NCBI GenBank assembly: GCA_017539645.1 | Contig: JAFYCM010000090.1 | Span: 62,001 to 126,000 of the forward strand | Direction: 5' to 3' | Source of the DNA: Bacteroidales bacterium | GTDB taxonomy: Bacteria; Bacteroidota; Bacteroidia; Bacteroidales; Marinilabiliaceae | Length of the DNA: 64,000 nt | Shown here: positions 46,500-55,544 of the stretch, piece by piece | How positions within the stretch are numbered: the first letter of the stretch is position 1 | How the letters are laid out: each line of letters opens with the position of its first letter | Notes under the pieces: generated by a model | Seen by the model: only the letters and a program-made list of their open reading frames with translations | The model's database searches: none | What the model was told of the DNA's origin: nothing | Made by a program: the position numbers and the translations under genes

Positions 46500-46781
46500 C
46501 TATTTTTTCTTAGTGCAGCAAATTGCGCAAGGCTTGCGTCCTCTTTCTCTGGCTTGATTTATGAGTAACACTTCCACCTCACAATCGCAACTTTCAAGGC
46601 TCTTACAGTTTGGATCTTTGTGATAGGCTATACTTTTCTTCGAAGTGCAAATACATACAGTTTCAAATGTACGTGTCACGGTGTGTTTATCTCCAAAAAT
46701 AAACTTATGACCAAGACTTATCAATGATATTAGTAACACAATTGTTGTAATGACAAACTTCTCTTTCCTGTTAGATTCCAT
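46500..46781 (-). CDS. Small membrane protein with a Cys/His cluster
   Basis: 93 residues: one N-terminal membrane helix (about 9-27), then CICTSKKSIAYHKDPNCKSLESCDC and, at the end, GRKPCAICC. This YHxxxC...PCxxC pattern with eight Cys in all is like the metal-binding modules found in small lipoproteins and ComEC-type proteins; zinc binding is likely, function unknown. It begins 9 bases after the CPBP protease stop, so the two are probably cotranscribed. Confidence 0.7.
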   Translation of the reverse strand: MESNRKEKFVITTIVLLISLISLGHKFIFGDKHTVTRTFETVCICTSKKSIAYHKDPNCKSLESCDCEVEVLLINQARERGRKPCAICCTKKK

Positions 46782-46790
46782 CTTTATCGC

Positions 46791-47654
46791 CTATTTCTCC
46801 TCCTCGATGTTGCTTTTCGTCAAGGTGTTCCATGCCTTGAAGCGGTAGACTATGTATATACATAGCAAAAGCGAAGCTATAGGAAGCCAAGGTCCTGGAT
46901 TTTCTGCCGATTGCGATAACTGTTTCTCTATCGTGTTGTTGGCATCGGTAGTTACTCCGAGCATAATTACCACGGCAGCATTGTTCACCGCGTGAGCCAA
47001 TATAGATAGCCAAAGATTGCCGCTGTAGTAGAATATCAAGCCGAGCATCACTCCCAAGACTATGCGAGGCAGAAGTCCAGCGATGTCGAAATGCATGAGG
47101 CTGAAGAATATGGCGCTGAGTGCTATGGCTGCGCCAACGCTGTTGGTGGCTTTGATGAGCGTACGTTGCAACACACCGCGGAAGAAGATCTCTTCGCAGA
47201 TGGCTGGCAAAATAGCTATAACTACTATGCTCACCGTCCAGTCGAGCGGAGTGTCGAACGCCATGAGACGTGCCACGAGTCCGTTGTTCATCTTTTGTGC
47301 ATCGATAGCCCACGTGAGGTTGTATTTGGCTATAAGCATCTCGTTTACATACGATGCCCAACTTACGAGCGGCTGACACACGCCAATGCCAATGATGGCG
47401 AGCATAAACAGTCCTATGTTGGCCGATTTCTCTACGAATTGGGGTAAGGCGCGCTTGAATACGAGTAGCGATGCCACTACGCCTGCCAATGCCGACTGCG
47501 TCAGACTGCTGATGGCTTGTATGATGAGCAACTTGCTGCGCGAATCGAGGTAAGTCTTGTCGACGCTTGCTATCAATATCAGCACAACCGACGTGAGAAA
47601 TGTCGTCAGCAGAAAACTAAGAATCGCTTTGCTTACGTTAGCCCACTCTTTCAT
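46791..47654 (-). CDS. CPBP-family intramembrane metalloprotease
   Basis: Multi-pass membrane protein of the CAAX protease/bacteriocin-processing (Abi) family. 287 residues with about eight helices; the three catalytic motifs are intact: EEIFFR (EExxxR), FFSLMH (FxxxH) and AHAVNN (HxxxN/B). Substrate unknown. It lies 2 bases after the S41 protease gene and 9 before the small Cys-rich protein gene. Confidence 0.9.
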   Translation of the reverse strand: MKEWANVSKAILSFLLTTFLTSVVLILIASVDKTYLDSRSKLLIIQAISSLTQSALAGVVASLLVFKRALPQFVEKSANIGLFMLAIIGIGVCQPLVSWASYVNEMLIAKYNLTWAIDAQKMNNGLVARLMAFDTPLDWTVSIVVIAILPAICEEIFFRGVLQRTLIKATNSVGAAIALSAIFFSLMHFDIAGLLPRIVLGVMLGLIFYYSGNLWLSILAHAVNNAAVVIMLGVTTDANNTIEKQLSQSAENPGPWLPIASLLLCIYIVYRFKAWNTLTKSNIEEEK

Positions 47655-47656
47655 AA

Positions 47657-49363
47657 TTATTTCGTGCTATTGCTAAGACGTTTGTCGCCAGCGTGCGATG
47701 CCACTTTGCCGCTAAGTATGCCGTAGAAACGTTTCTCGTCGCGCAGAACTTTGAGAGCAGCATCTACATCGTCGTCGCGTGTGATGGCAAATTCAATCTG
47801 ACCAGCGCGGAAGTAGTACGAGGTAAGTATTTCGCTCGTTATGTATTTCTTGATCTCCTCTTTTGATGTCTGCAAATCTTTCTGCAAATCGGGTTCGAGA
47901 GTCTTGTTAAGTTTTTCGAAGAGCTGCTTGTTGTCTTCGTAATATTTATCGCTCTTGGCAGCCGAGACGAGTTTCTTGAGCGCTTCGGTGGTCTTGTTTT
48001 TATAAGTGAAATTCTTGCGCGTAGCTACGAACTTGCAGAAGTCGGCGTAATCTTCGTCGGTGAATACAAAATCTTTCACTGCTGCTATCTCTTTATGATT
48101 ATGGCGATAAGCTACTGCATAATGGAAGATCACATCGCTATATATGAGGGAGTAGACAATGTTGGTAGCAGTATCAATATCTACGTGAATATCAGGAGAT
48201 ACGCCGCCACCATCGTAGACTGCGCGTCCACCTTTGGTGTGAAATTCGTGTATGAGCGAATCGGGCACATAGCCTACAGCGCCATCTTTATCGCGATGCG
48301 TATAGTCGAGCGCCTGAATGCATCGACCCGATGGAATGTAGTATTTAGCGGTGGTAACTTTTACGTATGTATTATGCTCGAGCGGACGGGTGGACTGCAC
48401 CAAGCCTTTGCCAAATGAGCGTTGACCGATGACAACCGCGCGGTCGAGGTCCTGAAGTGCGCCAGTGACAATCTCCGAAGCCGATGCAGAACCGCGGCTA
48501 ATAAGTACGGTGATAGGCATAACGGTGTCGATAGGTTCGGCGGTGGTGTAGTGGTAGCGCGTCTGCGATGCGTAGCGGCCGCGAGTGGTTAGTACCAACG
48601 ACTTTTTAGGCACGAACAATCCAACCATATCTATAGCGTCGTCGAGAATGCCGCCAGGATTGGCACGAAGGTCGAGCACGAGTTTTTTGCAGCCTTTGCT
48701 CTTGAGATCCACGAGGGCTTTCTTAACCTCTTGGGCGCAACCTTGCGTGAAGCTGCTAAGCTCTATGTAGCCAATCTCCTTATCTATCATGCCGTAGTAG
48801 TTCACCGGATTGAGTTGAATAGCTTGACGCTTAGCCACAGTCTCGAAAGTCTCGTTTGTCGTCGGACGCCAGATTTTCAGTTTTGCATCGGAGCCAGGAG
48901 TGCCGCGTAGGCTTCCGCTGACGTCGCTGACTTTCTTGCCGCGCATATCTTTACCATTAATCTCCATAATACGGTCGCCCGGCATAAGACCAGCATTGTA
49001 GGCAGGGAAGCCGTGGTATAGTTCGCGCACCATAATGTAGTCGGTGTCGCTCTTGGAGATAATAGCTCCCACGCCGCCATATTCGCCAGTAGTCATCAAC
49101 TTGAAGTCTTCCATATCCTTCTCGTCGATGAAGTTGGTGTATGGGTCGAGGCTCTCGAGCATAGCATCTATGCCGTTGCGCAACACCGTTTTGGGCTCAA
49201 ACTCATCTACATAGAAAGTATTCACCGTGCGAAATAGCGCGAAAAATATATCTAAGCCTTTTATTACTTCATATTCACGTTTGTCGTGTGTCAATCCCAT
49301 TGTAACTACACTCACAGCAAGTATGCTGGCTACTGCGGCTGTTACTTTTAGCTTCTTTCTCAT
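47657..49363 (-). CDS. S41-family C-terminal processing protease, PDZ-containing
   Basis: Periplasmic, membrane-anchored Ser/Lys peptidase of the CtpA/Prc type. 568 residues from the ATG at 49363 (the longer frame to 49447 overlaps the permease gene). N-terminal membrane helix (about 6-22), a propeptide-like helix region with ESLDPYTNFI, a PDZ domain near 85-165 (GEYGGVGAII, MPGDRIMEING), and the catalytic domain with nucleophile Ser in SRGSASASEI and Lys in SFGKGLVQS. C-terminal helical extension. It lies 22 bases after the LolC/E-type permease. Confidence 0.92.
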   Translation of the reverse strand: MRKKLKVTAAVASILAVSVVTMGLTHDKREYEVIKGLDIFFALFRTVNTFYVDEFEPKTVLRNGIDAMLESLDPYTNFIDEKDMEDFKLMTTGEYGGVGAIISKSDTDYIMVRELYHGFPAYNAGLMPGDRIMEINGKDMRGKKVSDVSGSLRGTPGSDAKLKIWRPTTNETFETVAKRQAIQLNPVNYYGMIDKEIGYIELSSFTQGCAQEVKKALVDLKSKGCKKLVLDLRANPGGILDDAIDMVGLFVPKKSLVLTTRGRYASQTRYHYTTAEPIDTVMPITVLISRGSASASEIVTGALQDLDRAVVIGQRSFGKGLVQSTRPLEHNTYVKVTTAKYYIPSGRCIQALDYTHRDKDGAVGYVPDSLIHEFHTKGGRAVYDGGGVSPDIHVDIDTATNIVYSLIYSDVIFHYAVAYRHNHKEIAAVKDFVFTDEDYADFCKFVATRKNFTYKNKTTEALKKLVSAAKSDKYYEDNKQLFEKLNKTLEPDLQKDLQTSKEEIKKYITSEILTSYYFRAGQIEFAITRDDDVDAALKVLRDEKRFYGILSGKVASHAGDKRLSNSTK

Positions 49364-49385
49364 GGCTATGAATATTTTTTTATGG

Positions 49386-50618
49386 TTAAATCTTTGCTTC
49401 GGCGTAGTAGCGTCCAACAACACTGCGGACGGGAAACCACGAAGCAACGATGCCTATTGTTACTACTGTTGCAAAACTTATCAGCACATCTATAGCTTGC
49501 AATTCTACTGGATATGCCGAGATTATGTATGCTTCGGCATTGCTGAATCCGAGCAAGCCAAATGTTTGTTGCAGCCAAACTATGAGCGATCCAAGCGCAA
49601 CGCCTATCACTGCACCGCCAACGGCTATGAGCAATCCTTCGCAATGGAAAACGTTGGTGACAAGCGAACGACGTGCCCCCAAACTCTTTAGCGTGTATAT
49701 GCTATCGCGTTTGTCGTGGATTAGCATCGATAGTGAACCTACTATACTCAAGGCTGCAATTATCATTATGAATGTCAAAATTAGGTATGCCATAAGTTTT
49801 TCTACGCTCATCATCTTGAAAAATTCGGCGTGTTGCTCGAATTTGTCTTCTATACGTATGTCAACATCAAAAACTTTGGAAACCTCTGCGCGAATCTTCT
49901 CTACGTCGGCATCGGGGTAAAGTCTCATACCTATGGCGGTAACCTCGTTGCCATCGAAGCAGAAAATCTCGCGTGCCACATCAATATCTATAATACAATA
50001 TTGGCTGTCGTATTCCACTTGGTTTATGCAGAATAAGCCATCAATGATGAGCGTTCTATTTATGAACGAGCGCTCGGGCATTGCTATATCTACCTGACCG
50101 GTGCGTTTGGGCGCATAAATAGTGAGTTGCGAAACCACCGATGCGCGAGCACCAAGTTGGTCAGCCAAGGCACTACCTACAACGCAGCGCGATGTGCTGA
50201 TATTGTACACTCCATCTACAATAGCGCTATCGATGGCCGAAGTGGAGTTGAATGCCGAGTCGACACCCATAACTATGGCTGGCATCTGGCGCTTCCCAAA
50301 ACGGAGCAGAGCATTGTCGGCAAGAATTGTAGTTACGTTCTCAACGCCATCAATATTGCGCAAGTCGACAAGTTGTGCAGAGTCTGCCACAAACGATTTT
50401 CCTTCGACTGCCTCAATGCGCAGGTCGCAATCGAAGGTGCCGAAAAGCGAGCCTACAAACGTGTGCAACCCATTGAATACGCTTAGCACTATTATCATTG
50501 CGGCCGTACCTACCGTAATGCCTATGGCGGAAATCATAGATATAACATTGATGATATTCTGCGACTTCTTGCCGAATAGGTATCGACGTGCAATAATTAG
50601 ACTTAAGCGACTATTCAC
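49386..50618 (-). CDS. Lipoprotein-releasing ABC permease (LolC/LolE family)
   Basis: Inner-membrane permease that extracts lipoproteins for delivery to the outer membrane. 410 residues: one N-terminal helix (about 24-48) after the cytoplasmic ARRYLFGKKSQNIINVISMISAIGI, a periplasmic MacB-like domain, and three C-terminal helices with the FtsX pattern. In keeping with the many lipoproteins in this window. The ATPase partner LolD is not next to it. It follows the methyltransferase gene by 14 bases. Confidence 0.88.
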   Translation of the reverse strand: MNSRLSLIIARRYLFGKKSQNIINVISMISAIGITVGTAAMIIVLSVFNGLHTFVGSLFGTFDCDLRIEAVEGKSFVADSAQLVDLRNIDGVENVTTILADNALLRFGKRQMPAIVMGVDSAFNSTSAIDSAIVDGVYNISTSRCVVGSALADQLGARASVVSQLTIYAPKRTGQVDIAMPERSFINRTLIIDGLFCINQVEYDSQYCIIDIDVAREIFCFDGNEVTAIGMRLYPDADVEKIRAEVSKVFDVDIRIEDKFEQHAEFFKMMSVEKLMAYLILTFIMIIAALSIVGSLSMLIHDKRDSIYTLKSLGARRSLVTNVFHCEGLLIAVGGAVIGVALGSLIVWLQQTFGLLGFSNAEAYIISAYPVELQAIDVLISFATVVTIGIVASWFPVRSVVGRYYAEAKI

Positions 50619-50632
50619 TGCTTCTGTGCTTT

Positions 50633-51457
50633 TTATTTCTTGGCTACTACAATAAGTCCTGTGCCTGCCGAATGTTTCGTCTCAAGGTCGATGAGGTTGA
50701 GTATGAGGCACCAAGGAAAGAATATTATGTAGTAGAATGGCAATAGTATGAAGAGCAATTTTGTGGCGCCAAGCATAAGTATAGGCCACTTCATAGATAA
50801 TACCCACGAAATATGGCCTGCCGTGCCGTATGAGTAGCGTGCGTCGACAGACGAAAAACCTGCCGTGCGAAGTTTCTCTTCTATGTCGGCAATGTTGTAG
50901 CCATCGCGCACATGCTCGTCGATGAATCCGTGCACAGAGCCATCGTGGTCGTGCTCATCGGCATCAGAGCCGCCCAAGTCGGATGGGGTAGAGATGAGTA
51001 GCGTGCCGCCATCGGTGAGCGATTCGTAGAAATTGCTAAAAACGGTGCGGTCGTCTTCTATATGCTCCATCACATCTACCGAAAGCACAAGGTCGTAAGT
51101 ATTCTGACGCGAATATTTAGTGAGGTCGGCTTCGGCAAATTTTACGCGGTTGCTCAATCCTATCTTCTCAAAAAAATCATTGCAATCGGCTATCTGTTCT
51201 GCCTTTACGTCCACACCCATGACATTGTAGTTCTTAGAGATTTTGGCCATGTGATATGTATACTGGCCAAAGCCGCTACCTGCGTCAAGAATGTTGGTAG
51301 GTTCGTTGTTGCGTTCAGCGCTCCATTTGCGAAGTGCTTTGTGGATATGCCACGAACGTAAGAGAAGCACATCGAGCAGATGATAGAAGAGAATGCGCAA
51401 GCGAGGCGAGCTATTGAAAACTACGCCAAGCGAACGCTTGATAGGATCGTATTGCAT
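50633..51457 (-). CDS. Class I SAM-dependent methyltransferase with membrane-associated C-terminus
   Basis: 274 residues. SAM-binding motif I is NILDAGSGFGQYT (near 55-67), motif II GVDVKAEQI, motif IV DLVLSVDVMEHIED, so the fold is a Rossmann methyltransferase of the UbiE/COQ5-like group. A hydrophobic hairpin near 222-250 (LLFILLPFYYIIFFPWCLIL) suggests membrane attachment. Substrate unknown; lipid, quinone or cell-wall targets are possible. Five bases from rbfA. Confidence 0.85.
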   Translation of the reverse strand: MQYDPIKRSLGVVFNSSPRLRILFYHLLDVLLLRSWHIHKALRKWSAERNNEPTNILDAGSGFGQYTYHMAKISKNYNVMGVDVKAEQIADCNDFFEKIGLSNRVKFAEADLTKYSRQNTYDLVLSVDVMEHIEDDRTVFSNFYESLTDGGTLLISTPSDLGGSDADEHDHDGSVHGFIDEHVRDGYNIADIEEKLRTAGFSSVDARYSYGTAGHISWVLSMKWPILMLGATKLLFILLPFYYIIFFPWCLILNLIDLETKHSAGTGLIVVAKK

Positions 51458-51462
51458 TTCGG

Positions 51463-51804
51463 TTAGTCGTTGTTTAGTAGATTGTCAATATTTTCGAGAT
51501 AATCGAGCGAATCGTCTATGTAGAACGAAGGATCGGGTACTATTCGCACCTGTTTGCCTACGCGTTTGCCAAGTGCAAATCTAATTCTCGAATGATTCTC
51601 GTTTAGTGAGTCGAGCACCGTCTGCACCTTCTCGGTGGGGAAAACGGAGATGTAGAACTTCACTATCGAAAGGTCGCTCGATACGCGCGCTATGGTTATA
51701 GAAAGCATAGAGCCGCACGTAAGTTCGCGCAACTCTTGCTGAAACATCTCGGCTGCCTCTTTTTGTAGCAAGCGCGATATTTTTTTCTGTCTCGTTGTCT
51801 CCAT
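51463..51804 (-). CDS. rbfA: Ribosome-binding factor A
   Basis: 30S maturation factor that helps process the 16S rRNA 5' end. 113 residues, normal size; KH-like fold with RISRLLQKEAAEMFQQEL at the N-terminus and LSIVKFYISVFP in the middle, plus RVGKQVRIVPDPSFYIDDSLDY at the end, all typical. It lies 43 bases after glmS and 5 before the methyltransferase. Confidence 0.92.
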   Translation of the reverse strand: METTRQKKISRLLQKEAAEMFQQELRELTCGSMLSITIARVSSDLSIVKFYISVFPTEKVQTVLDSLNENHSRIRFALGKRVGKQVRIVPDPSFYIDDSLDYLENIDNLLNND

Positions 51805-51847
51805 TGTTATTCTCCTTATGTATAGTTATAGCTATGCCGGCAACCGA

Positions 51848-53686
51848 TTATTCCACGGTGACCGACTTAGCCAAGTTTCGAGGTTGGTCGACGTTGCAAC
51901 CACGCAGCACTGCTATATAGTAGCTTATCAACTGTAGTGGAATGACGGACAAAATAGGCGAGAGAGATTCGTCGATTTCTGGAATCTCTATCACATCGTC
52001 GGCAAGGTGCTTAATGGTGGTGTCGCCTTGGGTGACAACGGCAATCACTTTGCCTTTGCGAGCCTTAACCTCTTGTATGTTTGAAACAATCTTTTCGTAA
52101 TATCTATCCTTAGTACCAAGCACAAATACTGGCATCTTCTCGTCGATGAGGGCGATAGGGCCGTGCTTCATCTCGGCTGCGGGATAACCTTCAGCGTGTA
52201 TGTAGCTGATTTCCTTTAGCTTGAGCGCACCTTCGAGAGCCACAGGGAACAAGAATCCTCGTCCGAGGTAGATGGCGTTGGTGGCCTCTACATATTTCTG
52301 AGAAATCTCTTTTATGTGGTCTTCATCTTTGAGTATCTCCTTGATTTTGTCTGGTATTTCAAGCACTTGCTCAATAAGGCTATGGTATGTCTCGTCGCTG
52401 ATGAAGCCACGGCGTTTGCCTATAAGGTATGCCATCATTGTAAGTATGATAACTTGAGCCGTGAAAGCTTTTGTCGAAGCAACACCAATTTCAGGGCCTG
52501 CGTGCGTATATACGCCAGCGTGAGTCTCGCGAGCAATTGACGAACCTACCACGTTGCAGATGCCTAAGATGAGAGCGCCTTTCTCTTTTGCCATACGTAT
52601 GGCAGCAAGCGTGTCGGCTGTTTCGCCCGATTGCGAAATAGCTATTACGACGTCGTCTTCTTCGATTATCGGGTCGCGATAGCGGAATTCCGATGCATAT
52701 TCTACCTCAACTTGTTGGCGAGCAAAGGATTCGAAAAGATATTCGCCCACAAGACCAGCGTGATAGCTCGTTCCGCAAGCAACAATGACGATTCGCTTTG
52801 CTTTGGCTATGCGCGGAATAACTTCGTTGATACCGCCGAGCATAATTTGTGTCATGTCGTTGTTTATGCGGCCGCGGAATGAATCGGCAATGGTGGTAGA
52901 CTGTTCGTGAATCTCTTTGAGCATGTAGTGAGGGAAATTTCCCTTGTCGAAGCTCTCGATGGAGAGGTTCAATCGGCTTATAACGAGTTCTTTTGCTTCG
53001 TTATTGAGGTTTTTGAGCGTTATGCCGTTGGTGCTTACTACAGCAATCTCTTCGTCGTTGAGGTAGAGCACGCGGTCGGTGTATTCGGTGATAGGCGTAG
53101 CGTCCGAAGCGAGGAAATATTCGCTCTCGCCGCAACCAATAACAAGCGGACTACTCTTGCGCGAAGCAATGAGTTTGTCGGGCTCGTCGAGGCATATAAC
53201 TACTATGCCGTATGCACCTACGACCATTCTTAGAGCGGTTTGTACAGCAGTTTCGGCTGATACTTTTTCCTCTAAGTATATATTTTCAATAAGGTTTACA
53301 AGGACTTCGGTGTCGGTCTCACTTTGGAATTTGTAACCGTTCTTAGTGAGCATCTTCTTTATGCTGGCATAATTTTCTATTATACCATTATGAACGAGAA
53401 TGAATTTCCCATTCATCGATTTGTGAGGGTGTGCGTTGATGTCGTTAGGCAAACCGTGAGTTGCCCAACGTGTGTGTCCTATACCAATGGTGCCAGATAT
53501 TTCTTGGCCACTTGCCAAATTTTCAAGGTCGCGAACCTTGCCTTTGCATTTGTATAGCGATGCTTCGCCTTCGTTCAGGAGCGCTATACCAGCCGAGTCG
53601 TAGCCTCGATATTCAAGGCGTTTCAGTCCTTTTATAAGTATTGGATATGCAGTGCGACTGCCTATGTATCCTACTATTCCACACAT
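51848..53686 (-). CDS. glmS: Glutamine-fructose-6-phosphate aminotransferase
   Basis: Makes glucosamine-6-phosphate from fructose-6-phosphate and glutamine, the entry to peptidoglycan and LPS amino sugars. 612 residues; N-terminal MCGIVGYIG with catalytic C2, a class II glutamine amidotransferase domain to about 240, then two SIS domains (IVACGTSYHAG, SQSGETADTLAA, GRGFLFPVALEGALKLKEISYIHAEGYPA, and KSVTVE end). No glmS ribozyme is visible. 31 bases after the DUF4954 gene. Confidence 0.97.
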   Translation of the reverse strand: MCGIVGYIGSRTAYPILIKGLKRLEYRGYDSAGIALLNEGEASLYKCKGKVRDLENLASGQEISGTIGIGHTRWATHGLPNDINAHPHKSMNGKFILVHNGIIENYASIKKMLTKNGYKFQSETDTEVLVNLIENIYLEEKVSAETAVQTALRMVVGAYGIVVICLDEPDKLIASRKSSPLVIGCGESEYFLASDATPITEYTDRVLYLNDEEIAVVSTNGITLKNLNNEAKELVISRLNLSIESFDKGNFPHYMLKEIHEQSTTIADSFRGRINNDMTQIMLGGINEVIPRIAKAKRIVIVACGTSYHAGLVGEYLFESFARQQVEVEYASEFRYRDPIIEEDDVVIAISQSGETADTLAAIRMAKEKGALILGICNVVGSSIARETHAGVYTHAGPEIGVASTKAFTAQVIILTMMAYLIGKRRGFISDETYHSLIEQVLEIPDKIKEILKDEDHIKEISQKYVEATNAIYLGRGFLFPVALEGALKLKEISYIHAEGYPAAEMKHGPIALIDEKMPVFVLGTKDRYYEKIVSNIQEVKARKGKVIAVVTQGDTTIKHLADDVIEIPEIDESLSPILSVIPLQLISYYIAVLRGCNVDQPRNLAKSVTVE

Positions 53687-53717
53687 ATGTTTTTTCTGTA
53701 TTTATTTCGTTGCAAAA

Positions 53718-55544
53718 TTATATAATAAAAGCTTTAGCCGCCATAGTGCGTGATTCGCAGAAGGTTGTAGCGGCTTTCTTGCCTTTCTCGTCGGCCGAAG
53801 CGTAGGCTTGCAAGAAGGTGTCGTAAGCCTCTTCGGGGTAGTCGGCACTATACGAGATGGCGAGTTTCTTCATCGAGTCGCGACCTGCATCAAAGATGAG
53901 CGAGCGCTCAAATTCGTCGAAGAAACCAACGCACTGTTTTGCCGCTTTGCTAAGCGTCTCGGCATCCGACGTTGGCGTCAGTCCGAAGAGCTCTTGGCAT
54001 TTCATTCTTACGTAGTGCACTTCGTCGTCGGCAAAGTTTTTGGCCATTTCGCGTATGCGTTCGTCGAGCTCTTCAATGGTAGCTATGTTGCCACTCGTTA
54101 TGTCGTTTTCGAGTGCTTCGGTGCGTTGTTTTGTAGTTATGAATCCGCCCAAGTCGACCCACTCCATAGCGTTACTGTCGTCGGCATACTTATCTGTAAT
54201 ATTAATGCTGCTGAAAAATTTCGATAGCAAAATGGCTTCCGCAAGTTTCTGGTATGCAAGTTCGGCGCGCACCACAAACAAGCGTTGCATTTTGCAGCCG
54301 CCATACATAATTATGTCGCTCTCTTTTTCCGATAGTTTGTGGCAAAGTGTTGCGGCTTTCAATATCGTATTTATAATTAGCGGATTGAAGGTGTCGGTAC
54401 TTATGCAGTCGCGGCAAAGGTCTGGGTGACGGTGGTCGCGGTCTTGCCATTTCTGCTCGTCGCGAGCGAGTGAAATGGTCCGTAGGTTCTGTGCTGGTAG
54501 CAACACACTACTGCTATCTTTCTCGATGAGCAGCGAGAACGGAAACTCCGACGTGTCGGGGTGCGACTTGTGATGTCCCACAACCATGCTGAATGCGCCA
54601 ATCTTAGCCGGTGCCAATATGTAACTGCCAGAGCCTGACTTTGCACCACGGCAATAAACAGCTTGGTGGCGCGGTCCGAGGCGATAGTGGTGGTTGCTGG
54701 CATTAGTGCCGCTACCCGCATTGAAAAACGAGTATGCACCAGCTATCAGCAACGACGTCTTGTGATGCGACACGGTGTACGGTCCGCAGAAGGCGCTGAT
54801 GGCTTCGCCGCAGAGCAGTTGCGCGTTGGCAAATGCCATGCTATTCTCCATCGTCATGCCCGATGAAATCTCCACCGACTGACCAACGAAGGAGCGTTCC
54901 ACTTTAGCATGGTCGCTGAGGTGCGAACCCTCTTGCACCACCGATTCGCGAATGGTGACGCCGGCTTTCACTGTGGTCGGCATCTTCTCAGCAGAGAGAA
55001 TTATTGAATCGCGAATCTCCTTTGCGCCACTAATTACGGCATTGTCGCCAATGTAGCAGCCGCCTTCGTGCTTGCTCGCGAGTTTGTTTATGGCATCTTT
55101 CAATCCATTTCTATGCCCGTGAAACACAGCCATGTGTGCTATGTTCGACGTGAGGTGCGGATGCATCTGTATGTCGTAAATACCGCTCTCGTTGAGTGGC
55201 TCTACTGCGCCAGGAAGTTCCTTGCCCGTAATTATGCCACAATCGATAATAGTAACACTCTTATGAATGTTGTAATTGCTTAGCAATGTGGTGTTTATTA
55301 CACAACTATTCTCGCCCAAATGGCAGTCGACAATTGTGGTGTTATATAGGCAAAACGGCAGTTGAACGCCTTCGAAGGTGACGTCGTCGGTCCAACCTTC
55401 AATCTCCACTTTGTCAATAAAAACAACGTTGCGAACGCGAGCCGCATTGAACGTTTCGCCAACTGAGATGACTTCCCAATTGGGCGATGCTGTACAACCG
55501 CTGCGTTCGAGTTGCTCTATTTCTGCATTATTCAGCAGTCTCAT
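53718..55544 (-). CDS. DUF4954-family protein with left-handed beta-helix repeats
   Basis: 608 residues, no signal peptide, so cytoplasmic. The first part carries hexapeptide-like repeats (INTTLLSNYNIHKSVTIIDCG, CYIGDNAVISGAKEIRDSIIL, EGSHLSDHAKVERSFVG) as in left-handed beta-helix acyl- or nucleotidyl-transferases, with conserved HHxxRLGPRHQA and GxGSYIL in the middle, and an alpha-helical C-terminal third. DUF4954 is assigned from recall. Its start overlaps the end of the upstream yfhO gene by 17 bases. Function is not known; sugar-nucleotide or lipid-linked sugar work is a reasonable guess. Confidence 0.8.
   Translation of the reverse strand: MRLLNNAEIEQLERSGCTASPNWEVISVGETFNAARVRNVVFIDKVEIEGWTDDVTFEGVQLPFCLYNTTIVDCHLGENSCVINTTLLSNYNIHKSVTIIDCGIITGKELPGAVEPLNESGIYDIQMHPHLTSNIAHMAVFHGHRNGLKDAINKLASKHEGGCYIGDNAVISGAKEIRDSIILSAEKMPTTVKAGVTIRESVVQEGSHLSDHAKVERSFVGQSVEISSGMTMENSMAFANAQLLCGEAISAFCGPYTVSHHKTSLLIAGAYSFFNAGSGTNASNHHYRLGPRHQAVYCRGAKSGSGSYILAPAKIGAFSMVVGHHKSHPDTSEFPFSLLIEKDSSSVLLPAQNLRTISLARDEQKWQDRDHRHPDLCRDCISTDTFNPLIINTILKAATLCHKLSEKESDIIMYGGCKMQRLFVVRAELAYQKLAEAILLSKFFSSINITDKYADDSNAMEWVDLGGFITTKQRTEALENDITSGNIATIEELDERIREMAKNFADDEVHYVRMKCQELFGLTPTSDAETLSKAAKQCVGFFDEFERSLIFDAGRDSMKKLAISYSADYPEEAYDTFLQAYASADEKGKKAATTFCESRTMAAKAFII

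Noticed and set aside
49364-49447. N-terminal extension of the S41 protease to 49447
   Set aside because: It would overlap the permease gene and add residues without family similarity; the ATG at 49363 begins the membrane anchor.
53687-53717. Possible glmS ribozyme or riboswitch upstream of glmS
   Set aside because: Only the short gap after glmS on the minus strand and the coding region of DUF4954 are available; no room or conserved pattern for a ribozyme.
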